A stretch of DNA of 64,000 nucleotides from Ornithinimicrobium cryptoxanthini (GCF_023923205.1 NZ_CP099490.1:1364001-1428000); one strand, 5' to 3'. Shown: positions 26,675-36,236, numbered from the stretch's first letter. Notes: a model not told the origin generated them from the letters alone. Translations and numbers: made by a program.

Positions 26675-27343
26675 TCACTGGAGGACGTAGATCGTGAAGA
26701 AGAGGGCGACCCACACGACGTCGACGAAGTGCCAGTAGTACGACACCACGTGGGCGCCGACCTTCTGGGCGTGCGTGAAGCGCTTGGCGGTGAAGCTGCG
26801 GCCGACGATCAACAGGAAGGCGAACAGGCCGAGCGAGACGTGGATGCCGTGGAACCCGGTGGTCATGTAGAAGACCGAGCCGTAGGGGTCGGAGTTGATC
26901 ATGACGCCCTCGCTGATCAGCGTGGCGTACTCCCAGATCTGACCCGAGACGAAGATCGCACCGAAGATGTAGGTGAGCACGAACCACTCGCGCATGCCCC
27001 ACCCGCGCAGGTCAAACAGGCTGCCGGTCCGCGAGACGCGCCCCTCCTCAGCCTTGAACACGCCGATCTGACACCACACCGAGGAGATCACCAGGATCGT
27101 GGTGTTGACCGCCGCGAACGGCACGTTGAGCATCGCCGTGCGCTCGTCCCACAGCTCGGTCGAGACGGCGCGGATCGTGAAGTACATCGCGAAGAGACCC
27201 GCGAAGAACATGATCTCGCTGCCGAGCCAGACCATCGTGCCGACCATCGTCATGTCGGGACGGGTCGCTGGGCCCTGGGTCGCCTCCAGAGGACGCCCTG
27301 CTGCGCCTGCTGTTGCTGCTGTTGTCATCGCCACGCGGGCCAT
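26675..27343 (-). CDS. ctaE: Cytochrome c oxidase subunit III
   Basis: A 222-residue subunit with five predicted transmembrane helices. Conserved features include [20 protein letters not shown] near the N-terminus, [16 protein letters not shown] and the terminal [19 protein letters not shown]. It stabilises proton uptake in subunit I. ATG 27343 gives an Ala/Thr-rich N-terminus; ATG 27328 (MTTAATAG) is an equally possible start. First gene of the ctaE-qcrCAB cluster, 49 bases before qcrC. Confidence 0.95.
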   Translation of the reverse strand: MARVAMTTAATAGAAGRPLEATQGPATRPDMTMVGTMVWLGSEIMFFAGLFAMYFTIRAVSTELWDERTAMLNVPFAAVNTTILVISSVWCQIGVFKAEEGRVSRTGSLFDLRGWGMREWFVLTYIFGAIFVSGQIWEYATLISEGVMINSDPYGSVFYMTTGFHGIHVSLGLFAFLLIVGRSFTAKRFTHAQKVGAHVVSYYWHFVDVVWVALFFTIYVLQ

Positions 27344-27474
27344 TATTGCCTACCTGGTGACCGGATGGACAGTGACCCTCCGATCGGGCGTGCCGTGACC
27401 AGGATGAGAGGCGTATGACGGGACGCGCGGCGGCCGGCGGCTGGCCGGTGCGCCCATCCGGGAACGGCGGTGGG

Positions 27475-27480
27475 TACCAT
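27475..27480 (+). promoter_or_regulatory. -10 element TACCAT for leaderless gene at 27488
   Basis: TACCAT ends 7 bases before ATG 27488; no ribosome site is present. This transcript would also carry trpD. Confidence 0.65.
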
Positions 27481-27487
27481 TCGTCTC

Positions 27488-27898
27488 ATGACCGTCCCGA
27501 CTGAGGCCACGACCGCCGTCAAGGGCATTTCCGTCCTGGTGTTTAGCGATGACCGCGCCACGCGAGATGCGGTGCGTCTCGGTGTGGGCCGTCGACCGGC
27601 TGAGGGCGTCGCCGTCGAGTCCTGGCACGAGTGCGCGACTGCGGACGGCGTGCTGCTGGCGCTCAAGGAGCACACCTTCGACGTCCTCATCCTGGACGGC
27701 GAGGCCACTCCCTATGGCGGGCTCGGCCTCTGCCGCCAGATCAAGAACGAGGTCTATGACTGCCCGCCGATCATGGTGCTCCTCGGACGCGCCCTCGACG
27801 GCTGGCTGGGCGCCTGGTCGCAGGCGGACGCGGTGGTGGCGCACCCGCTCGACCCGGCCGCCTTGGCGCAGGGTGTCGCCGGACTCGTCGGCCGGTGA
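27488..27898 (+). CDS. Receiver-domain-like protein of unknown function
   Basis: A 136-residue single-domain protein with the fold pattern of a CheY-like receiver: ISVLVFSDDRATRDAV, then FDVLILDGEATPYGGLGLCRQIK and PPIMVLLGRALDGWLGAWSQADAVVAHPLDP. The usual phospho-acceptor Asp position reads LDGE, and the conserved Thr/Ser and Lys are replaced (LLGR, AHPL), so phosphorylation is doubtful. Its stop overlaps the trpD start by 4 bp (GTGA). It may bind a partner rather than signal by phosphate. Confidence 0.72.
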   Translation: MTVPTEATTAVKGISVLVFSDDRATRDAVRLGVGRRPAEGVAVESWHECATADGVLLALKEHTFDVLILDGEATPYGGLGLCRQIKNEVYDCPPIMVLLGRALDGWLGAWSQADAVVAHPLDPAALAQGVAGLVGR

Positions 27899-28956
27899 CC
27901 GGGCAGCCCTTTGCCTGGTCGGACCTGCTGACCACTGTCTGCTCCGGCGGTGACCTGAGCGCCGCGGAGTCGGCGTGGGTCATGGACCGCGTCATGCTGG
28001 GGGAGGCCTCTCCCGCGCGGCTGGCCGCGTTCCTGGCCGGGCTGCGCGCCAAGGGCGAGACGGCCCAGGAGATGCAGGGCCTGGCCGACATGATGCTCTC
28101 GCACGCGTTGCGCTTTGAGGTGGACGGACCCAGCCTCGACATCGTTGGCACGGGTGGAGACCGCGCGCACACGGTCAACATCTCCACGATGTCGGCTGTG
28201 GTTGCCGCAGGCGCGGGGGTCCCGGTCGTCAAGCACGGCAACCGCGCAGCCTCCTCGTCGTCCGGGTCGGCCGACGTCCTCGAGGCGCTCGGCATCCGGT
28301 TGGACGCCACCCCGGAGGACGTCGTGCGGGTCTTCCACGAGGTCGGCATCACCTTCTGCTTCGCGCTGACCTTCCACCCCTCTTTCCGTCACTCGGCCAC
28401 GGTCCGCAAGGAGCTGGGCATCGCGACGGCCTTCAACTTCCTCGGGCCGCTGACCAACCCGGCCCAGCCCCGTTATGCCGCCGTCGGTGTCGCCGATGAG
28501 CGGATGGCCCCGCTCGTGGCAGGAGTTTTCGCCGGCCGTGGCAAGGACGCGGCGGTCTTCCGCGGCGACGACGGTCTCGATGAGCTCACCACCTCCGGCA
28601 GCTCACGTGTCTGGTGGGTGCATGACGGACGGGTCCAGGAGTATGCCGTGAGTCCAGTGACCGTCGACCTGCCGGTCCACCCGGTGTCAGATCTGCGAGG
28701 CGCCGACGCAGAGCACAACGCCGGCGTCGCACGCAGACTCTTTGACGGTGAGCGGGGCGCCGCCCGTGTCGCGGTGCTGCTCAATGCCGGGCTCTCGCTG
28801 GCGGTCGCTGCCGCCGGTGAGGAGGGCAGGCACCCGACCAGCCAGGACGAGTTCGAGTCCCTGACCCGCGAGGGTGTGGCCCGGGCCGCGGAGTCGATCG
28901 ACTCCGGCAGCGCCGCGGCGGTCATCGACCGCTGGGTCGCCGCGACCAGCGTCTGA
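27895..28956 (+). CDS. trpD: Anthranilate phosphoribosyltransferase
   Basis: A 353-residue enzyme joining anthranilate and PRPP in tryptophan synthesis. The PRPP-binding GTGGDRAHTVNIST is at residues 86-99, and the anthranilate-binding KHGNRAASSSSGSADVLEALG near 113. GTG 27895 overlaps the receiver-like gene. As in mycobacteria, it lies next to ctaE on the opposite strand and is not in a trp operon. Confidence 0.95.
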   Translation: MTGQPFAWSDLLTTVCSGGDLSAAESAWVMDRVMLGEASPARLAAFLAGLRAKGETAQEMQGLADMMLSHALRFEVDGPSLDIVGTGGDRAHTVNISTMSAVVAAGAGVPVVKHGNRAASSSSGSADVLEALGIRLDATPEDVVRVFHEVGITFCFALTFHPSFRHSATVRKELGIATAFNFLGPLTNPAQPRYAAVGVADERMAPLVAGVFAGRGKDAAVFRGDDGLDELTTSGSSRVWWVHDGRVQEYAVSPVTVDLPVHPVSDLRGADAEHNAGVARRLFDGERGAARVAVLLNAGLSLAVAAAGEEGRHPTSQDEFESLTREGVARAAESIDSGSAAAVIDRWVAATSV

Positions 28957-29096
28957 CCCAGCGCGGCAGGCCGCGACACGTGGTCACAAGAGCACCTCCC
29001 TGAGTAGGTCAAGAGTTCATCCTCCAGATGCATGCGAGGCCCCTGGGACTTGGCTAGGTTCCTTGGTGGGCCCCTGGCGCGTTCTTGACCTCGGGC

Positions 29097-29130
29097 TTGC
29101 ACGAAGTCACTGATTGCACGAAGCCACTGC
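29097..29130 (+). repeat. 17-bp direct repeat, 2 copies, upstream of the secreted hydrolase
   Basis: ttgcacgaagtcactga and ttgcacgaagccactgc are adjacent, 15 of 17 bases identical, 54 bases before the GTG 29184. A TTGACC -35-like element lies at about 29085-29090. It may be an activator or repressor site. Confidence 0.5.
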
Positions 29131-29183
29131 TTGCTCGGTTGTCAGGGGTGGGCAGAGCCGACTACTACAGGGGGAGACCTACC

Positions 29184-32100
29184 GTGTCACGAACGCACCC
29201 GACCCATCGCTACAGGCGAGGAGCCGCCGCCCTGGCGGCAGTGCTGCTGGGCAGCGGACTCAACGCTGCCTACGCCGCCCCGAGCGCTCCGTCCGACCAG
29301 GGCAGCGACGCCGCTGTCGCGGCCGACAACAGCTCGGAGTCGGACAGCGCCGCGCTGCTCGCCGAGCCGCAGCAGCATGAGCCGAACCACTTCGGCAGCT
29401 CACCCTTCACCCCGCGGGAGGCGACCGACAGCCTCTTCGTGGTCGACGAGAGTCCCGGACTGGACACGGGCTGCACCTTCCGCAGCAGTGGCCCGCTCGA
29501 GTTCGACATCGAGGTGGACCGCGTGCTGGGCGACGCCGACCGGGACCGGCTGGTGTCCAATGGTCTGCTGCCACAGTTCGCGAGCCTGCGGATGCCGGCC
29601 TATGACGTCGACTTCGACGCCGTCGTGCCGCCCTACAACCCCGAGCGTGACCGGGTCCTGTTCAACGGCCAGGTGGTGCAGGAGGAGTGGCTGACCGGGG
29701 AGAACGACGTCTGGAAGATGAACCAGTTCCTGGTGCCGATCGAGTGGGTCGAGTTCGCCGCGGATCCTGGTGCCGGAGGCACACCGGCACCGGTGGTCAA
29801 CACCATCACCATCGAGATCGACACCGCCAACACGGACGAGCTGTGGTGCACCTCCATCGACTGGGCCGAGCTGTCCTTCACGATGCCGCGCCCGACCGTC
29901 TTTGCCCACGGCATCTTCTCCAGTCATGACATCTGGCTCACCCCGTGGTCCGCGACGCTGCAGGACGCCGGGATCTACACCCACGACACCCTCGACATGG
30001 GAGCGCTTGACTCGATCGCCAACAACGCCGACAAGATCGGCGTGGCGGTGGAGGAGACCCGAGAGCGGTATGGCGTCGACAGCGTCAACATGGTCGTGCA
30101 CAGCAAGGGCGGCCTGGACTCACGCCACTACGTGGAGAGTCACGAGGGCGTCGACCGCATCGTCCAGCTGGGCACGCCGAACGCCGGCAGCCCGCTGGCT
30201 GACCTGGCCCAGGGGATCGTGGTGAGTGTCGGTGGGATCGGTGGGAGCCTGATCGGTGGCCTTGCCGCCCCCGCAGGGGTCCAGCTGACCACGCCCTACA
30301 TGTGGCTCTACAACAACACGCACGCGCTGAGCCCCGAGGTGGACTTCACGGTCATGGCGGGCGACTACAGCGCCACCGGCTGCCCCCTGACCCTGGACTG
30401 CCTGCGGGACCGCTTCCTTCTCCAGGTCACCGGGCAGGGTGACACCATCGTCCCGCTGTGGTCCGCCCACCGGTTCGCGAGCATGCTGCAGCACACGTAT
30501 GCCTCCTCCGGACAGGACAAGGACGCGACCCACGGCGGACTGCACCACTCGGACGCGATCCTGGATCTGCTGAGTCCGACGGTCGAGCAGCCCGGCACCG
30601 ACGACACCGGGGCGGTCTTCTCGACGCAGTCCGCCTTAAGCGCGCCGACCGCAGAAGGACCGGTCGGCCAGCTGCCACAGCACACGGCCACGGTGGTCGG
30701 GCTGACCGCTGCCGGTCCGGGCGAGCACGAGGTGCCCATCGATGCGTCCTCGCCGACCTTCGTCTCGGTGCTCTACACGGCAGGGGCAGCGGTGACCGTG
30801 GAGCTGGTCTCACCCTCCGGTGACCGGATCACTCCAAGCACTCCTGGGGTGGAGTTCGAGGACTCTGAGATGGAGGGCAGCCGGCTGGCCGTCTATCACC
30901 TCCCCAGCCCCGAGGTGGGGACCTGGACAGTGGAGGTCGGCGGAGGGTCGGCCACCACGGCATACGCCATCCACGCGTGGCCCAGCGAGACCGACGTGTC
31001 CCTGACACTGGAGCTGCCCGAGCCCAGCGTGGCCTCGGGCGAGGCGGTGACGGTGCACGCCACCCTCACCGACGGCGCGACAGCGCTCACCGGCGCTCAG
31101 CTGTCGGCCACCGTGTTGCGCCCGGACGACACCTCGGTCGAGGTTGCGCTCGCCGACGACGGGCTCGGCGCTGACGTGACGGCCGGTGACGGCATCTACT
31201 CGACCACGCTGACCACCGGACCGGTCGGGATGTACCGCCTCGGGGTCGTGGCCTCGGGCGACACCGCCGGCGGCACACCCTTCAGCCGCGAGGTCTTTGC
31301 CCTGGCGACCGCGAGCAGCGGCCAGGCCACGGTCGGCACCATCACCGACCAGGGCGTCGACACCAACGGCAACGGGTTGTATGACGAGCTCCAGGTGTCC
31401 ATGCAGGTCGACGTCGATGCCGCGGGCACCTACCGGGTCTTCGGTGAGCTGACCGACAGCGACGGCAACGTCGAGATCAGCAGCACGGTCGTGGACCTGC
31501 CCGCGGGCACCTCACCGGTCGTGGTCAGCTTCGACGGCGCGAGCATCTATGACGCCGGCGTGGACGGGCCCTACACCCTCTCGCAGCTGCGCATCACCGA
31601 GGAGTCCGAGCTGGCCCTGATGCCGGTCACGGACCTGACGGACGCCCACACCACCGGCGCCTACGGCTTTGCGGAGTTTGAGCACTCCGGCCTGCGGCTC
31701 ACCGGCGTCGGGACCGCGCAGGGCGTGGACCTGGACAGCAACGGGTTGTTCGACCAGCTGGCCGTCACCGTGCAGGTGCATGCGGACGCTGCGGGCTACT
31801 ACGAGTGGTCGGGCCAGCTGCGCTCACCCGCAGGGACCGAGCTGGACTTCGAGTCCGGTGCGGCGAACTTCACCGTCGGCACCAACGACCTGACCTTCGT
31901 CTTCGACGGCTGGGCGGTCGGCGACAGCGGTGAGGACGGCCCCTACCGCATCACCGATGTGCTCCTCTTCGGTGCGGGCCACAACCTGGTCGCAGGTGAG
32001 GCCTACGAGACGCCGCACTTCACCGCCAGTCAGTTCGAGGGCTATCGCGGCGAGGTGGAGCGGATCGCCGGCGCGAACCGCTATGAGACTGCAGGTTTGA

Positions 32101-32960
32101 TCGCCCAGGCGGCACCTGCGGGCAGTGCGGAGGTGCTGGTGGCCAGCGGCGAGGTCTTCCCGGACGCCCTGGCGATGTCCGCGGCGGCTGGTGCGGCTCC
32201 CGGGCCGCTCCTGCTGACCAGGGCCGGTTCGGTTCCTTTGGCGACCAGCGCCGAGATCCAGCGGCGGGTCACGGAGAACGGACCCCAGGCGCTCGGCGTG
32301 GCCGGTGGACGCGAGGTGATCCACGCGGCCACCGTGGAGGCTCTGTCCGCTCTGGCCGGCACTGACGCCGAAACCCACTTCGGGTCGGACCGCTATGCCA
32401 CCGCTGCAGCCATCGCGGCGGCGACCGTCGCGCCGGGTGCGACCTCCTATGTGGTCAGCGGGCTGGACTACCCCGACGCGCTGACGGCAGCAACCCTTGC
32501 GGCACCTGAGCAGGGGTCGGTGCTGCTGACTCGTCCCGGCGCCCTGCCGAGCGCGACAATCACCCAGCTGACGGCGCAGGCGCCGCAGCGGATTGTGGTG
32601 GTGGGTGGCACCGACTCCGTGTCCGACGACGTGCTGGCGCAGCTGCAGGACTATGCGCCCGTGGTCGAGCGGCTGTCCGGTGACGACCGTTATGCCACGG
32701 CGGCAGCCGTGTCCGACACCTTCGACCCCGTCATCGACGTGCTCTATGTCGCCACTGGAGAGAACTATCCGGACGCGTTGACCGTGGCTGCGCTGGCGGG
32801 CCAGCAGGGCGCACCGGTGCTGCTGACCCAGACGGGCAGCCTGCCGGCCGTCGCCGCGGCGGCGGCGGACCGTCTGGATCCGGACCGGATCATCGTGGTC
32901 GGTGGCACCGAGTCGGTCTCCGATGCGGTGCTGGAGCAGCTGGAGGCATATCTGAACTGA
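29184..32960 (+). CDS. Secreted alpha/beta hydrolase (lipase-like) with three cell-wall-binding repeats
   Basis: A 1258-residue exported protein. The signal peptide covers about residues 1-33 (RRGAAALAAVLLGSGLNAAYA). Residues about 230-450 form an alpha/beta hydrolase domain with the nucleophile elbow MVVHSKGGLDSRHY (Ser near 306) and RPTVFAHGIFSSHDIW as the oxyanion strand. Beta-sandwich modules follow (about 500-950), including a TVEVGG pre-peptidase-like and a choice-of-anchor-type segment. Residues 957-1258 hold three CWB2 repeats, each opening with VERIAGANRYETA, THFGSDRYATAA or VERLSGDDRYATAA. CWB2 holds proteins non-covalently to wall polymers. GTG 29184 follows a GGGGGAG site. The substrate, probably an ester, is unknown. 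The gene stands alone and ends at a strong terminator. Confidence 0.85.
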   Translation: MSRTHPTHRYRRGAAALAAVLLGSGLNAAYAAPSAPSDQGSDAAVAADNSSESDSAALLAEPQQHEPNHFGSSPFTPREATDSLFVVDESPGLDTGCTFRSSGPLEFDIEVDRVLGDADRDRLVSNGLLPQFASLRMPAYDVDFDAVVPPYNPERDRVLFNGQVVQEEWLTGENDVWKMNQFLVPIEWVEFAADPGAGGTPAPVVNTITIEIDTANTDELWCTSIDWAELSFTMPRPTVFAHGIFSSHDIWLTPWSATLQDAGIYTHDTLDMGALDSIANNADKIGVAVEETRERYGVDSVNMVVHSKGGLDSRHYVESHEGVDRIVQLGTPNAGSPLADLAQGIVVSVGGIGGSLIGGLAAPAGVQLTTPYMWLYNNTHALSPEVDFTVMAGDYSATGCPLTLDCLRDRFLLQVTGQGDTIVPLWSAHRFASMLQHTYASSGQDKDATHGGLHHSDAILDLLSPTVEQPGTDDTGAVFSTQSALSAPTAEGPVGQLPQHTATVVGLTAAGPGEHEVPIDASSPTFVSVLYTAGAAVTVELVSPSGDRITPSTPGVEFEDSEMEGSRLAVYHLPSPEVGTWTVEVGGGSATTAYAIHAWPSETDVSLTLELPEPSVASGEAVTVHATLTDGATALTGAQLSATVLRPDDTSVEVALADDGLGADVTAGDGIYSTTLTTGPVGMYRLGVVASGDTAGGTPFSREVFALATASSGQATVGTITDQGVDTNGNGLYDELQVSMQVDVDAAGTYRVFGELTDSDGNVEISSTVVDLPAGTSPVVVSFDGASIYDAGVDGPYTLSQLRITEESELALMPVTDLTDAHTTGAYGFAEFEHSGLRLTGVGTAQGVDLDSNGLFDQLAVTVQVHADAAGYYEWSGQLRSPAGTELDFESGAANFTVGTNDLTFVFDGWAVGDSGEDGPYRITDVLLFGAGHNLVAGEAYETPHFTASQFEGYRGEVERIAGANRYETAGLIAQAAPAGSAEVLVASGEVFPDALAMSAAAGAAPGPLLLTRAGSVPLATSAEIQRRVTENGPQALGVAGGREVIHAATVEALSALAGTDAETHFGSDRYATAAAIAAATVAPGATSYVVSGLDYPDALTAATLAAPEQGSVLLTRPGALPSATITQLTAQAPQRIVVVGGTDSVSDDVLAQLQDYAPVVERLSGDDRYATAAAVSDTFDPVIDVLYVATGENYPDALTVAALAGQQGAPVLLTQTGSLPAVAAAAADRLDPDRIIVVGGTESVSDAVLEQLEAYLN

Positions 32961-32971
32961 CCCGGATCACC

Positions 32972-33009
32972 CGTTCGTCCCCGCCTGCACCTCTGGGCGG
33001 GGACGAACG
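32972..33009. terminator. Bidirectional hairpin terminator
   Basis: A perfect 14-bp stem: CGTTCGTCCCCGCC (32972-32985) and GGCGGGGACGAACG (32996-33009), loop 10. It sits between the convergent hydrolase and AsnC-type genes. Confidence 0.85.
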
Positions 33010-33024
33010 TGTGCGTGGGCCGGC

Positions 33025-33306
33025 CTACTCGTCCAGGCCGATGGAGAAGGCCGCCTCGAGGTCCTGCGCGGAATAGGTGCGGAAGGCGATGTGGGTCTCG
33101 GTCTCCTGCACGCCCTGAACCTTGTTGAGCCGGTCGGCGATCACGTCGGCGAAGTCCTCGTGCCTGGCGACCCGCGCGACTGCGATCAGGTCGACGTTGC
33201 CGGTGACGGAGTACACCTCGGTGATGCCCTCGATCTCTGCGATGGCCTGGGCGGCCTCCGGGATGTGGGCTACCTCGACCTTGATCAACACGATGGCGGA
33301 AATCAC
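33025..33306 (-). CDS. Lrp/AsnC-type effector-binding (RAM) domain protein, no HTH
   Basis: A 93-residue protein made only of the RAM/AsnC ligand-binding fold: SAIVLIKVEVAHIPEAAQAI, then VYSVTGNVDLIAVARV and THIAFRTYSA. The DNA-binding helix-turn-helix of full Lrp proteins is absent, as in other stand-alone members that bind amino acids as oligomers. GTG 33306 has a -10 hexamer 6 bases upstream and no ribosome site. Confidence 0.88.
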   Translation of the reverse strand: MISAIVLIKVEVAHIPEAAQAIAEIEGITEVYSVTGNVDLIAVARVARHEDFADVIADRLNKVQGVQETETHIAFRTYSAQDLEAAFSIGLDE

Positions 33307-33312
33307 GGCATC

Positions 33313-33318
33313 ACTCTA
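33313..33318 (-). promoter_or_regulatory. -10 element TAGAGT for the leaderless RAM-domain gene
   Basis: Minus-strand TAGAGT, then GATGCC, then GTG 33306: a 6-base spacing. Confidence 0.65.
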
Positions 33319-33342
33319 GTGGGCACGGTCCCCGCGTGAGAC

Positions 33343-35115
33343 TCAGGCCAGCCCCACTCGCAGGGCCCCGGGCGGGCGCTCGAGCGGACGGACGGCTGGG
33401 GTCTCGCCCCAGGGCTCGGCGAACTCACCCCACTGGCGCGCCATCGGCTCGAGCTCAGCCCGGGCGGCACCGGCCCCGCCGACCGGACAGGTCCACTCGC
33501 CCTCCATGGTGACCAGGCGGGTGCCCGGTGCCTCCAGCCAGCGCAGCACCAGCTCGGTCTCCTCCGGGTGGGCGGCCGGTGCGGGTGCCGTCGGGCCGGA
33601 CACCACCTCGGCGGTGGCGCGGACCGCATCGATGAACGGCATCGGGTCGGCGCCGCGCGGAGTCACCGTGCTGCCCGCGAGCCGGCCGAACCGCACGCAC
33701 ACCACCTCCCAGCCGCCCGCGTCACGGCGCCGCGCCGCGACGACCTCGGGCGCCGACGACAGGGGAGCCAGCCGCTGGGCCCGAGCGCTGGCCCGGACCA
33801 GGGCGATCATCCGGTCGCGCAGGGTGGTCGCGTCCTCAAAGCGCTCCTGGGCGGCGAGAGAGTCCAGCCTGCCCCGCAACGCGGCCAGCACGTCCCGACC
33901 GTCGCCGACCAGGGCCATGGCCGCCTGACCGGCGAGCGCGGCATACTCCTCCGTCGTCTGCTCGCCGATGCACGGCGCGCCGCACCTGCCGATCTCGAAC
34001 AGGACACAGGCGCTCTTGCGGGACCGCTCCGTCAGTGTCTGGGTGCACTGCCGCAGGGGGATCACCTCGTGGACGGCCGTGACCGCGGCCTCGGCCGTCT
34101 TGCGCGAGGCGAACGGGCCGGCATAGTGCGCCCCGTCACCGCGGACCTGGCGCACGATCGACAACCGCGGGAACGGCTCGGCCGTGAGCTTGACCCACAG
34201 TGCCTTCTCCGGGTGTCGGGAGCGGCGGTTGTAACGCGGCTTGTATTCAGCGATGAGGCGCAGCTCACGCACCTGCGCCTCGAGCCGCGTCGCGCAGACG
34301 ATCGGGGTGATCGACTCGGCGATGCCTACCATCTCAGCCATGCGTCGCCGGGTCTCCGACGCTGTGAAATAGGTGCGCGTGCGCCGGCGGATGTCGACGG
34401 CTGTCCCGACATAGAGCGGCTCGCCGCGACCGTCCTTGAAGACATAGACCCCCGGCGCCGACGGCATCTCGTCGGCCAGGAACCGCTTGCGACGCTGGGC
34501 GGTGCTCACCCTGCTCGTGTAGCTCTGCAGCTCCTCCAGGGTGTGCACACCGAGGTTGCCGACCCGCTCGATCAGGCCATGAAGCACGTCGACGGTGGCC
34601 CGCGCGTCGTGCAGTGCCCGGTGGTCGGGGGTGGTCGTCGCGCCGAACAGGCGCGCGAGGCTGGACAGCTTGTGGTTGGGCGTCTCGTCGCGGTGCACGA
34701 GCTGGCGGGCCAGCCGGACGGTGTCCAGCACCGCAAAGCCGGGCCAGACGTGACCGGTGCTGGCGGCCGCCGCCTTGAGGAAGCTGACGTCGAAGCCGGC
34801 GTTGTGGGCGACCAGGACCGAGCCGCGGGCGAACTCGAGGAAGGCGGGCAGGGCGGAGTCGATCCGTGGCGCCTCGGCCACCATCGCGTTGGAGATGCCG
34901 GTCAGCACCGTGATGAACGCCGGGATCGGCACGCTGGGGCGCACCAGGGTCTGGAACTCGCCGATCACCTCACCGCCGCGCACCTTGACGGCACCGATCT
35001 CGGTGATGCCGCAGTCGGCGGGGGAGCCCCCCGTCGTCTCCAGGTCCACGACCACGAATGTCACATCCGACAGGTGGACCCCAAGGTCGTCGAATGTTTC
35101 CTGCACCATCTGCAT
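33343..35115 (-). CDS. DEDDh 3'-5' exonuclease fused to a UvrC-like GIY-YIG region
   Basis: A 590-residue protein. Residues about 15-180 are a DnaQ/epsilon-like exonuclease: FVVVDLETTGG (DxE), VLVAHNAGFDVSFL and HRALHDARATVDVL (the DEDDh His/Asp). From about 215 there is a GIY-YIG nuclease related to UvrC (PSAPGVYVFKDGRGEPLYVGTAVDIRRR) followed by a UvrC-like middle region with cysteines (ACVLFEIGRCGAPCIG). Mycobacterial Rv2191 has the same design. It probably acts in DNA repair. ATG 35115 is preferred over the longer frame to 35280, because TACGTT lies 6 bases upstream. Confidence 0.88.
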   Translation of the reverse strand: MQMVQETFDDLGVHLSDVTFVVVDLETTGGSPADCGITEIGAVKVRGGEVIGEFQTLVRPSVPIPAFITVLTGISNAMVAEAPRIDSALPAFLEFARGSVLVAHNAGFDVSFLKAAAASTGHVWPGFAVLDTVRLARQLVHRDETPNHKLSSLARLFGATTTPDHRALHDARATVDVLHGLIERVGNLGVHTLEELQSYTSRVSTAQRRKRFLADEMPSAPGVYVFKDGRGEPLYVGTAVDIRRRTRTYFTASETRRRMAEMVGIAESITPIVCATRLEAQVRELRLIAEYKPRYNRRSRHPEKALWVKLTAEPFPRLSIVRQVRGDGAHYAGPFASRKTAEAAVTAVHEVIPLRQCTQTLTERSRKSACVLFEIGRCGAPCIGEQTTEEYAALAGQAAMALVGDGRDVLAALRGRLDSLAAQERFEDATTLRDRMIALVRASARAQRLAPLSSAPEVVAARRRDAGGWEVVCVRFGRLAGSTVTPRGADPMPFIDAVRATAEVVSGPTAPAPAAHPEETELVLRWLEAPGTRLVTMEGEWTCPVGGAGAARAELEPMARQWGEFAEPWGETPAVRPLERPPGALRVGLA

Positions 35116-35121
35116 GAGACG

Positions 35122-35127
35122 AACGTA
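35122..35127 (-). promoter_or_regulatory. -10 element TACGTT for the leaderless exonuclease gene
   Basis: Minus-strand TACGTT, CGTCTC, then ATG 35115: 6-base spacing, no ribosome site. Confidence 0.65.
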
Positions 35128-35272
35128 CGACTGAGCACTGACAGTGGGTCTCAGACACCCCGTGCGGCAGCCGATCACCCCCTCGACCACCCGCGCGGGG
35201 ACGGTTGCCGCACACCCGCGTCCATGACAGGGTCTGCCGTGCAGGCACCACCTGGGGGCGAGGGGAGGACCG

Positions 35273-35815
35273 ATGACCATCTCGGAGTATGTCGAGGTGC
35301 TGGGTGAGGCGACAGGTCACGGGTGGGGGTTCCTCACGGCATACGGACTGACGTGGTTGGTCTGTGCGGTGCTGTGGCTGCGGTCGAGCGCGCGTGTCGC
35401 GGCCTACGGCACCCTGTTCCAGGGCATGGTCGCCCTGCCGGTGGCACTGCTGCTGACCGAGCTGACGCCCGGTCCGCCGCGTCCGGTGCTGGACGGGATG
35501 CAGAGCCTGACCATCCTGCTCTCGAGCGGGCAGCTGCTCGCGCTGCCGGTCGTGATCTATCTCGTGGTCCGGCAGCGCTACACCGCGGTGCCGCTGGCGA
35601 TGGTGCTCGTGCTGGTGGTTCACTTCGCGCCCTACTCGTGGCTCTATGGCACACCGCTCTATCTGGTGATGGGGGCGGCCGTGTCACTCGCCGCGGTGGC
35701 CGCGTCGGCGTCCGCCCGCGATGACGACGCGTCGGCCGCCACGAGCGCTGGTCGCGTCTGTCTGACAACCGGCACGATCCTGCTGTTGTGCGCCGCGGTG
35801 GCCTGGCTGCTGTAG
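35273..35815 (+). CDS. Multi-pass membrane protein of unknown function
   Basis: A 180-residue hydrophobic protein with about six predicted transmembrane helices (for example FLTAYGLTWLVCAVLWL, VALPVALLLTEL, LLALPVVIYLVV, VLVLVVHFAPYSWLYG and TTGTILLLCAAVAWLL). The opening MTISEYVEVLGEATGHGWGF is soluble. It resembles small membrane proteins annotated DUF7010, but I am not sure of that match. ATG 35273 has GAGGGGAGGA upstream. Nothing indicates its role. Confidence 0.68.
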   Translation: MTISEYVEVLGEATGHGWGFLTAYGLTWLVCAVLWLRSSARVAAYGTLFQGMVALPVALLLTELTPGPPRPVLDGMQSLTILLSSGQLLALPVVIYLVVRQRYTAVPLAMVLVLVVHFAPYSWLYGTPLYLVMGAAVSLAAVAASASARDDDASAATSAGRVCLTTGTILLLCAAVAWLL

Positions 35816-35948
35816 TCCGCGACACGCCGGGGTTCGTGCGGCGGTGACCGGGGACCAGGCGGTGCCAGACACGCGTGTCAGGGGGGTCTGTCAGACCTCA
35901 CCTCTAGCGTTTTCACATCAGTTGGAAGCACAGATGGAGGTGAGAGCA

Positions 35949-36236
35949 ATGGGCATGACGATTGACTGCGAGACCTGCCCGGTTCGTGGCCGGCACTGCG
36001 GCGACTGCATCGTCCCGCTCCTGGGACGGACCTGGTTGGAGGAACCGACCCGGCGGCCGAAGCCAGCCGGGCGGCCGGAGCCAGCCGACGCCGACGGTGC
36101 GTCCCCGGCGTCGCTGCCGTTGGACTTCGAGGAGATGGAGGCTGTCGAGGCGTTTGCACACGCAGGGCTGATCAGCCGGGTCGAGGCGCACGAGGCGCGG
36201 GTACAGAGCACGCTGCCGTGGGTGGCGGTCGGCTGA
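35949..36236 (+). CDS. Small cysteine-motif protein, conserved in actinobacteria
   Basis: A 95-residue soluble protein with an N-terminal zinc-like motif C-x2-C-x6-C-x2-C (IDCETCPVRGRHCGDCIVPLL), then a Pro/Arg-rich linker and an acidic helix LDFEEMEAVEAFAHAGLIS. ATG 35949 is chosen because AGGTGAG lies four bases upstream; ATG 35934 is possible but lacks such a site. The 3' end, including the stop, is the first unit of a 24-bp tandem repeat. A GTCTGTCAGAC palindrome lies near 35889 upstream. Function unknown. Confidence 0.7.
   Translation: MGMTIDCETCPVRGRHCGDCIVPLLGRTWLEEPTRRPKPAGRPEPADADGASPASLPLDFEEMEAVEAFAHAGLISRVEAHEARVQSTLPWVAVG

Noticed and set aside
22970..26697. Long plus-strand frames over the qcr genes
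   Set aside because: They are mirror frames of qcrB, qcrA and qcrC, produced by high-GC codon bias.
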